Of a stretch of 64,000 nt of DNA, positions 57,591-64,000 are shown one piece after another; the first letter of the stretch is position 1; the number at the start of each line of letters is the position of its first letter. A model generated the notes under the pieces. It did no database searches. It saw only the letters and a list, made by a program, of their open reading frames with translations, and had not been told where the DNA came from. Position numbers and translations under genes: made by a program. The DNA lies in the NCBI GenBank assembly GCA_907163375.1, contig CAJQUW010004589.1:1-64000 (forward strand), written 5' to 3'. This DNA comes from Prostheceraeus crozeri (Eukaryota > Platyhelminthes > Polycladida > Euryleptidae).

Positions 57591-57599
57591 AAATACAAT

Positions 57600-58480
57600 T
57601 TTTCTACATCATTCACTCTTTCACTGCACACTAACTCACCGTCTTCGAAGTTCACCAACAAATGAATGGCGATGTCGATTGATTGTATTCAAAATACTAA
57701 CGTTTTTCGATATCGACGTTCTTAAATAATAACGTCATAGATATCCGTCGTCTGGCGAAATCGAGGTCGGTTGAAGCCTTGTGAATGAATCATCACGGCA
57801 TCGCTGACAATATATTAAAACGTGAGAAATTACTTCTCTGAAGTTTGCTATTAGGATCCTGTTCTGGTCAATTATATTTCTCTGGTGTGTCCTATTGAGA
57901 TCCTATCAAGAATAGAGCTATTACTGATGTCCCTACAAAACCTGCCGGGATTTTACTGTAGGAAATGGTGGGTTTCACAGGTTATGGTAGGAAACATATA
58001 GGATTCTTGCCAGATAAGCAGGATTCTAATCAATACATGTACCAAAGGATAGTAAATTACATAATTACATTTTAAAGTTATTCCAGCAAATCATTGAGGG
58101 ATTAGTTTTCTAGGAAACCAAAACAAATCATTTGGTTTTCCAGACAACCAGTGAAAAACCAAAATTTTTACAGTAGGAATGATAATGGCCTATGTGCAGG
58201 TCCTAAAACAGCAGGCCCATAGATAATTGTCTGAAGTTTTCTGGTGCCACAGGATAAAGTCTGTATTCCATCATTGAATCTTTTTCTACGTGTAGGTCTA
58301 GAGTCCATCGTGTCCATTTTCACAGTGTAGTCGATAATACACTGTATATGTGAGCGATTGGCCTACACTGTTAATGATCGAAATCGATGTATGTAATCAA
58401 AACCTTGCAAGTCATCCATAAAGATCTGTGAGACCGGTTTGATTTTGATTGATTAGCATTAATTTTGATTAATCCCTTTC
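57600..58480. other. no gene recognised
   Basis: Between the RT fragment and the right subterminal zone of the 48802-58670 candidate. AGGATCCTAT-like short motifs recur at 57850-58030. Nothing coding. Confidence 0.35.
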
Positions 58481-60119
58481 ATATTCTACATAAGGAATCC
58501 TTTGATGAGAATCGTGGATTCTAGGGGATTCAGTTGTATGGGATTGTAAGGGATTCCATATAATCCCCAAGAAACCCATATGATCCTATTTGCATCGTGA
58601 ATGGGATCATATGGGATCCCTTACAATTCCATATATTCCCTTAAAAACCCATAGAAAAGAGTCACTCGGGAATGCATGCATTTGGTGCCACCCGCATTTG
58701 GTTAAATAATGCTTCAAATAAGGTGCGTGGATACCCTTGTGCATCAGAAATTCATAGTAGGTCTCGCATGTGAAGATCCACACAAACATTCCGCAGATGA
58801 TCATTCTGTAATTTATTGTATTTAGACCTATAATGAATTCACAAAATTCGGGCTTCTGTCAATATTCACAGAGTGAAAGTTAAACAATGTTCCCAAACTT
58901 GATTTTATTGATTGTGAAGAGTTTTATTACATTAATATGAATAAAATACTGTGTGTGTTGTCATCAAGACCCTGAAAGAATCAAGATAGCATTCTGGATT
59001 CCACTCTTTTAATTGTGATGGTTTCGCTACCTTCTAATTATTTCATTCAGCACTTTCTGCTTCTCGAATTTATTTGTTATCTTTATGAACAAAGAAGGTC
59101 AATTATTGATGATAAGACAATTAAGCTTATGAAGAATCGTGAGGAAACTAGGCCTGCGCCTGTCAATGTTGCTCATATTCACTAAAATAATGAACTGATG
59201 GTCAATCAATCTGGTTGAGGCAATGTAAAGCCTATCTACTGGAAATATTCTTCCCCCTCAGGGAAGGAAGGTGCATCTCCAGTGCCGGAGATGAGATGAG
59301 GCAGTGCAGGGGAACTTCCCCACTTTCCCTCCCCTCAAATCCAACACTGCAGGTACCTCTTCTGTAGGATATAAACATGAAACATGTTGGAATGTGTGTG
59401 AGTATGCGTGTGTGCAATAATCAGGCAAATTTTGGCTCTAAGTTGTAAATCAGGTAAAATTCAGCAAACACCCCCCCCCAATCATGTTTCCTTAGCGACG
59501 CCTCTGGTTGAGGCATATCATAGTCGTCTTTCGCAGATGCAAAAATGAAGCTAAATGAAATCATTCAAATCATGAGAACAATAGCGATGATATCTCAGCG
59601 TGTTCGTATGTTCAGCTTTCTATGTTGTCTAGACAAATAATGAGTCAGCTGTCACTTGTCAATACTGTGTGACTGAGGAAGTGATCAACCTCAACACACT
59701 GTTCATTGAAATGAGATTCGCAATCAACTGTTATGTTAGTCATTTACATGTATTACCAAAATCATAGATACGCCGTTCAATGCACAAATTTCAATGAATA
59801 TTTGTGCAAATCTCTGCACATACAGCTATCATATGAGAAAAAAATCACTAGAAAATACCAAACAATGATTATTGGTTTAATACAGTAGATATAAGATCAT
59901 TTTTGAAATATATGAAAATTACATTTTGATACCATCACTGCCCGGAGTTGCAAATTTACAACTTTACTTCATTGAATAAATTTAGCAGCTAGAAAAATAT
60001 TAAAATTATTCAAGATGATTGTATCACTGACTTTGCAGAACATTGAGTACAAAAATATTTTTTTAGGCTTTCCTTACAAATTTCAAGTCATAGTAAAATA
60101 TTTCTAAAAAAACTTGTAT

Positions 60120-60250
60120 AGTAAACTTGTGCTTCGTAGATTTATCGAAGGCTTTTGATTCCTTACCAAGAAGCATCATAGTCCTGTAAATTACTAAGCA
60201 TTCCACCAAAAGATGAAGTACTGGACTTGATTATTAAGTTTCTTGAAAGT
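60120..60250 (+). pseudogene. LINE reverse transcriptase fragment
   Basis: The + frame reads LCFVDLSKAFDSLPRSIIV, the RT motif A with the first catalytic Asp. After an interruption, LSIPPKDEVLDLIIKFLEST matches the following region of RTE-like/endonuclease-RT LINEs. Only about 40 codons remain. Confidence 0.55.
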
Positions 60251-60314
60251 ACATGTAGAAGCCTTCGGGTCTTTACTTTATTTTAATTTACTTTTTCGTC
60301 ACAATTCTTCCCGA

Positions 60315-60537
60315 TTCCATAAGTGTGATGATTTTCTTCCACGCTATTCGATCCAGAGCAGTGTCCTCTTGGACCTCAGGTATTGTAGGTTTAGGTTTTC
60401 TTCGATACAGGCATGCCAATTTTTCTTCGGTCTTCGTGGTGGACCCCGACCGTCAACCGATGAATGATATACCTCACTGATGATGTTCTCGCTTGCTCTC
60501 TTTTAATGTCCGAACCACCGCAAGCGTTTGTGATGCA
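60315..60537 (-). pseudogene. LINE reverse transcriptase C-terminal fragment
   Basis: On the - strand: RLRWFGHIKRERENIISEVY, then GRGPPRRPKKNWHACIEENL. This matches the LRWxGHIxRM ... RGRPxxxW C-terminal signature of LINE ORF2 proteins. It abuts the CACTG-ended element at 60538, which probably inserted into this LINE. Orientation is opposite to the RT fragment beside it. Confidence 0.6.
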
Positions 60538-61644
60538 CACTGTAAACCATATTGTGCCCAATATGTGACCGATAATGTGTCCAACACATGTGACGTTTGT
60601 CACTGCTATTATGAGACCAAATGTGCCCAAATCGGTCACATTCAGCTCGACAGATATGTGGCTTTCTGTGACGAAATTGGTCTCATTCAACACGGCTGAT
60701 ATCAGACTTAATGTGACTAATATGTGCCCGACCGCTCATGATTATCGCTTCTTCCAATTATTGTGATAATTAAAACCCACTACTTCTTTAAGTTTTGGAG
60801 AGTAGAACTGCTGCCCCTAAATTAAATTGAGCTATAAATTATGGTTTAAATGATTCCACTTCCTGGTGGGAAGAAAAGACCATACTTTCAGTTAAGGAAA
60901 TTATGGAAAGAACAACAAATATTTGGAAATCATTAGTTACGTATTCTACTTTCCATCTACTTTTAAGTTAACCATCAGTGCTTAATTCAGAGTGTCTTAA
61001 TCATTCTGTGTTGCTCAACGCCAACCACCCACCACCTGATGTTCAAAAACAAATAGATAAACTGATGTAATAAACACCTTATCCATACACCAATGAAGCA
61101 ATCAATGGCTGTGGCAGCATCTATTACTGTTTTTATCGATAAAATTGTTTGATTCAACCATCTATACATTAATTCAATTTTGCATAGACTCACTTCTCAG
61201 GACATTGCGATTGAAGATTCTATTTGGGAATAGGACGTCATTATGTAATTTCTCCCAGTTTGTGTTTCTCAATGTAGTATATATGTTGACCATTGACAAA
61301 GCTCATTTGCTTCACGCTGTCTAGGGAAGATAGCACTACATGATGATACAACTTCCCGGCGAGATCATGCAGATTAAACGAAGACATGTGTCACATTTTG
61401 AATCACACAATCGCTATCCTGATTGAAACAGTTTCAATATGATATCATCTTCTTGCCAGTGATGTCCTTGAACAAAACACACCGAAAAGTATTCGAAAAA
61501 TCATCTTGAATTATTCTCATCAAGTAGTCCCCGTACTGTGCATGATTTATGATGATTCATCATCGGTCACATGGAAGTCACATTTGAGACCAATGCGTCG
61601 GGCACATTGTCGGTCACATTTTGGGCACAGTTTGGTTTACAGTG
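60538..61644. mobile_element. CACTG-ended element with clustered subterminal motifs
   Basis: CACTGTAAACCA at 60538 and its complement ending at 61644. Both subterminal zones (60550-60740, 61560-61635) are arrays of ATGTGACC and ATGTGCCC-type 8-mers, the layout of CACTA/EnSpm elements. A target duplication is not evident. The 1.1 kb body has no transposase, so it is non-autonomous. Confidence 0.65.
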
Positions 61645-62331
61645 TAGGCAAAAATAGGTCGTTCGTGGAGTCCACATAGATGATCTTTTTCGTGATTTAT
61701 AGTTGCAGCTGAAAAGAGGAAGAAGCGAGATAACACTAAATTTAGTATTTAAAATATGATGAACTTCCGCCATCTTGAAAATTGGGCAATCCTTCAAAAC
61801 TAATTTCGAAACTAACTGCACCATGTAAAACTCGAAATTATCAACAGTCTTTCTGGTGATTTTTGTCAATTTACTACACCTCGAGGACCACGGGATCCAT
61901 GATCCCTCGGCTTCCACGACCCTGTTGATCATACACGTCAATTTGGCTAGTAAAATATGACTAGAATAGGCAAATTTACGTACAAAATAATTTTTCAGAA
62001 ATTTTATTTCCGTATATGTAGATGCTAATCGTCGATTTTCATTTCAATAATTTCAATTTTCTAAGTTCAAAATCTTGTTTACTATACTTGACCATCTGTT
62101 GTCCCCTAATCTGCTCCACATGATAATCTTACAGTGTCATTGTTGTGTAAAGTATTGAATAACACGTTTATCGCAGTGATATTCAAAAATCAAAGACATT
62201 TTCAAATTTTACCCCCACTAGTCGGACCATTTTATCTCATTCAATTATCCAAATGGCACTTTCAGATATCTTGCATGTCATTGAGAAATAATTAATCCAA
62301 ACACTGCACTCAATCGTCATAATAAAACAAT
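61645..62331. other. no gene recognised
   Basis: AT-rich. A - strand frame (about 61660-61941) is open for about 95 codons but shows no known motif. Confidence 0.35.
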
Positions 62332-62333
62332 TA

Positions 62334-63056
62334 GTCCGGCAGCCAGAGCGAGTTTCTGCAGGGAACATGGCCGAAAGTGAGACTTTCACAGAATGATGTG
62401 CACCCTATGCCTACTACGAATCGGCACGTCTGTCGAGTTCTAGTGAGTTCCTCTTCTTGTCAGACAGGATCAAAGAAAAACACATGTAAATCCAATGGGA
62501 CGCAGATTGCATTTTTTGGCTAAAATGAAATTTTGTATCTTTTCTCTGATTAAACGAAAAGTATTGAGCCAAGAGTCATAATTTTTGGCATGGAATGTCT
62601 TCAGGTCATTTCCTTTCATCTTCATGCACCCCTGTCTATAAAGCTTAACACATTTAGATTTGGTGAGCCTCTTAATGTCGGCAAACACAAACACTTTGAG
62701 CAACTTTATCTACATTCAGCCACATTCTCACATAGATTGCCGATCAGAAGCGTAATAATAGCAGATGCACGTCATAGGAAATGACGTGAAGACATTCCAT
62801 GCCAGAAATTATGACTCTGGTCTTAGTACTTTTCGTTTAATGAGAGAAAACATACAAAATTTCATTTTAGCCAAAAACTGCAATCTGCATCCCATAGGAT
62901 TTACATGTGATTTTCTTTGATCTTGTCTGACAAGAAGAGGAACTCACTAGAAATCGGCAGACGTGCAGATTCGCAGTAGGCATAGAGTGTACATCATTCT
63001 GTGAAAGTCTCACTCTCGACCTCGTTCCCTGCAGAAACTCGCTCTGGCTGCCGGAC
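62334..63056. mobile_element. foldback MITE, 723 bp, TA target duplication
   Basis: Flanked by TA (62332-62333, 63057-63058). Starts GTCCGGCAGCCAGAGCGAG. The outer 250-270 bases on each side are near-perfect inverted repeats (for example TCTTGTCAGACAGGATCAAA at 62456-62475 and its partner near 62920), with a central unpaired stretch of about 180 bases. TA target and foldback form suggest a mariner-derived MITE. A 16 bp stub of the same family sits at 13624-13639. Confidence 0.85.
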
Positions 63057-63058
63057 TA

Positions 63059-64000
63059 AATCATGCGTCATCCTACAGCATCAGGGTTGAATCTGGGTCC
63101 TGATCGTCCGGCTCCTCGACGTGGCGCGCACGACCGGGAGGCTTCGGGTCAGGCAACCCGCGGACAAACCTGCATCCGTAGAACCTGGACGAATCCACGG
63201 ACCTGGAAATTTCTTCTACATTCCCATAACTAAAGAAAAAACGATATGTCCATGCTTATACAAAGGACGGGTCCATGTTGCACCTACATCGCTTTACATC
63301 TGGGCCATCTTTATGCTTGTATGATAACCTATTCACAAGATTCAATACCCTTCATAGGTCTACAAGTTTTAGGACCGTCCGATTGTGATCGCCTAGGCAT
63401 TAGGCTAGCTATTCTAATGCAAGCCTGTAGACAATAAACCCTGATGCATCGGTAGTTAAACTATAGGCATTGTGCTTTAAAACGTAGCTATGCATTCCAT
63501 AGAGACGCGCAACTACTTGATTAGACCATGACTCTGCGGCATGCAGGTTGCCAGTTGACTAGGCCTACGATTTAGAAATCATGATGTAAACTATTGCCGT
63601 ATATCTTTTAGTTTTGCAATTTGGTAACCATGCAGGGCCTTGGTGGGCTATATAGCTACATTTTCATGTAGGTGTACTCGCACGACGTAGCCTCTATGCT
63701 TATGCACGTCAACTAAGCTAGGCCTATTGCCTTATGTACAGGCTATATAGGCATGCGTCATGTACCATTAGACCTACATGTAGGTATAGCCTGCCAAGGC
63801 ACTGCATGGTTGCAAAAAGGCAAAAATATAAGATGCTATACGATAATAATTTGCGTCATTTTTCTAAATCGTTCTAAGATAAGAGATAGCTAATTTCTAA
63901 AAGCTTATCGCACGTAGTATAGTTTTATCACATTCAGTAGGTTTATAGTTATAAGCTTATGGTTTTAGCTTTATAATAATAGGCCTAGGAATACTTACAC
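63059..64000. other. no gene recognised
   Basis: Non-coding with frequent TAGGCCTA-like words, which recur through the window (for example near 50450, 55410, 63720). Nothing coding is supported. Confidence 0.4.

Larger units (their letters stand above)
48802..58670. mobile_element. candidate element with CCCGAGTGACTC ends
   Basis: CCCGAGTGACTCT at 48802 and its complement ending at 58670 have subterminal zones rich in TATGGGATTCCC/AAGGGATCCC-type motifs (48770-49050 and 58490-58665). Only AA flanks both sides, so the target duplication is not established. It would be an element nested in the 12.9 kb hAT-like unit and containing all the exons listed below. Superfamily unknown. Confidence 0.45.
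46591..59506. mobile_element. 12.9 kb hAT-like composite element with 8 bp TSD
   Basis: CAGAGGCGTCGC at 46591 and its complement ending at 59506 are each followed inward by long C/G runs and a GGGGTGT motif. Outside both ends lies the same octamer GTTGAGGC (46583-46590 and 59507-59514). An 8 bp duplication with a CAGnGGCG-type end points to the hAT superfamily. Joining the flanks restores codons 1-4 of the piggyBac-2 ORF, which proves the insertion site. No hAT transposase is visible inside, so it is non-autonomous and carries other elements and unrecognised exons. Confidence 0.88.
44236..59965 (-). mobile_element. piggyBac-2, split by a 12.9 kb hAT-like insertion
   Basis: The left end is TTAA (44232-44235) followed by CCCTGTAATGCCC. 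A subterminal segment with ATTTGCAACTCCGG near 44374 has its complement at about 59942-59955, so the element continues on the far side of the insertion. The transposase runs on the - strand across the insertion point. The far TTAA end was not found and may be eroded. Without the insert the copy would span about 2.8-3 kb. Confidence 0.7.

Noticed and set aside
63121-63437. Short + strand frames near the window end
   Set aside because: Under 70 codons each, overlapping, with no motif or splice evidence.

Overview
The window reads as a transposon-rich, AT-rich genome of an invertebrate animal. Support for a eukaryote comes from GT-AG introns of 6 to 20 kb, a host glycosyltransferase gene, and animal-type transposable elements: P/THAP, hAT, piggyBac, Tc1/mariner, CACTA-like, Penelope-like elements (PLEs) and non-LTR LINEs. 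I cannot name the phylum. There is no prokaryotic gene organisation, CRISPR array, LTR retrovirus or Polinton that I could recognise.

The one clear host gene is a beta-1,3-galactosyltransferase-like (GT31) gene on the + strand. It has three exons (16974-17572, 23772-24125, 43663-43882). Splice sites and phases agree, and together they give a 390-codon type II Golgi enzyme with a DxD-type motif. Its introns, about 6.2 kb and 19.5 kb, are packed with transposons.

Layout. 1-3.1 kb: Tc1/IS630-type remnants. 3.5-6.6 kb: a decayed P-element-like transposon with a THAP domain. 6.6-9.8 kb: two PLE copies meeting tail to tail, with tRNA-like direct repeats and hammerhead-ribozyme-like motifs. 9.8-10.9 kb: a LINE 3' half. 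12.0-12.8 kb: a mariner relic. 12.87 kb: a histone-type 3' stem-loop. 13.6-15.2 kb: a ZMYM/hAT-like transposase. 17.0-43.9 kb: the GT31 gene. Its introns hold a piggyBac relic, foldback elements, a 5.3 kb hAT with an 8 bp target duplication and an extra antisense gene, a CACTA-type MITE, another PLE split by a LINE, a PLE-type RT fragment, a mariner relic and a nearly whole piggyBac (39262-42186). 44.2-60 kb: a second piggyBac whose transposase is interrupted at its fourth codon by a 12.9 kb hAT-like element (46591-59506, TSD GTTGAGGC). That element contains a mariner, a Harbinger-like element with a Tc1 inside it, an RT fragment and a set of unrecognised spliced exons. 60-63 kb: LINE fragments, a CACTG-ended element and a 723 bp foldback MITE.

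The main interest lies in the order of nested insertions, the cargo exons inside the 12.9 kb element, the hammerhead motifs at the PLE ends, and the mobile-element load in the GT31 introns.
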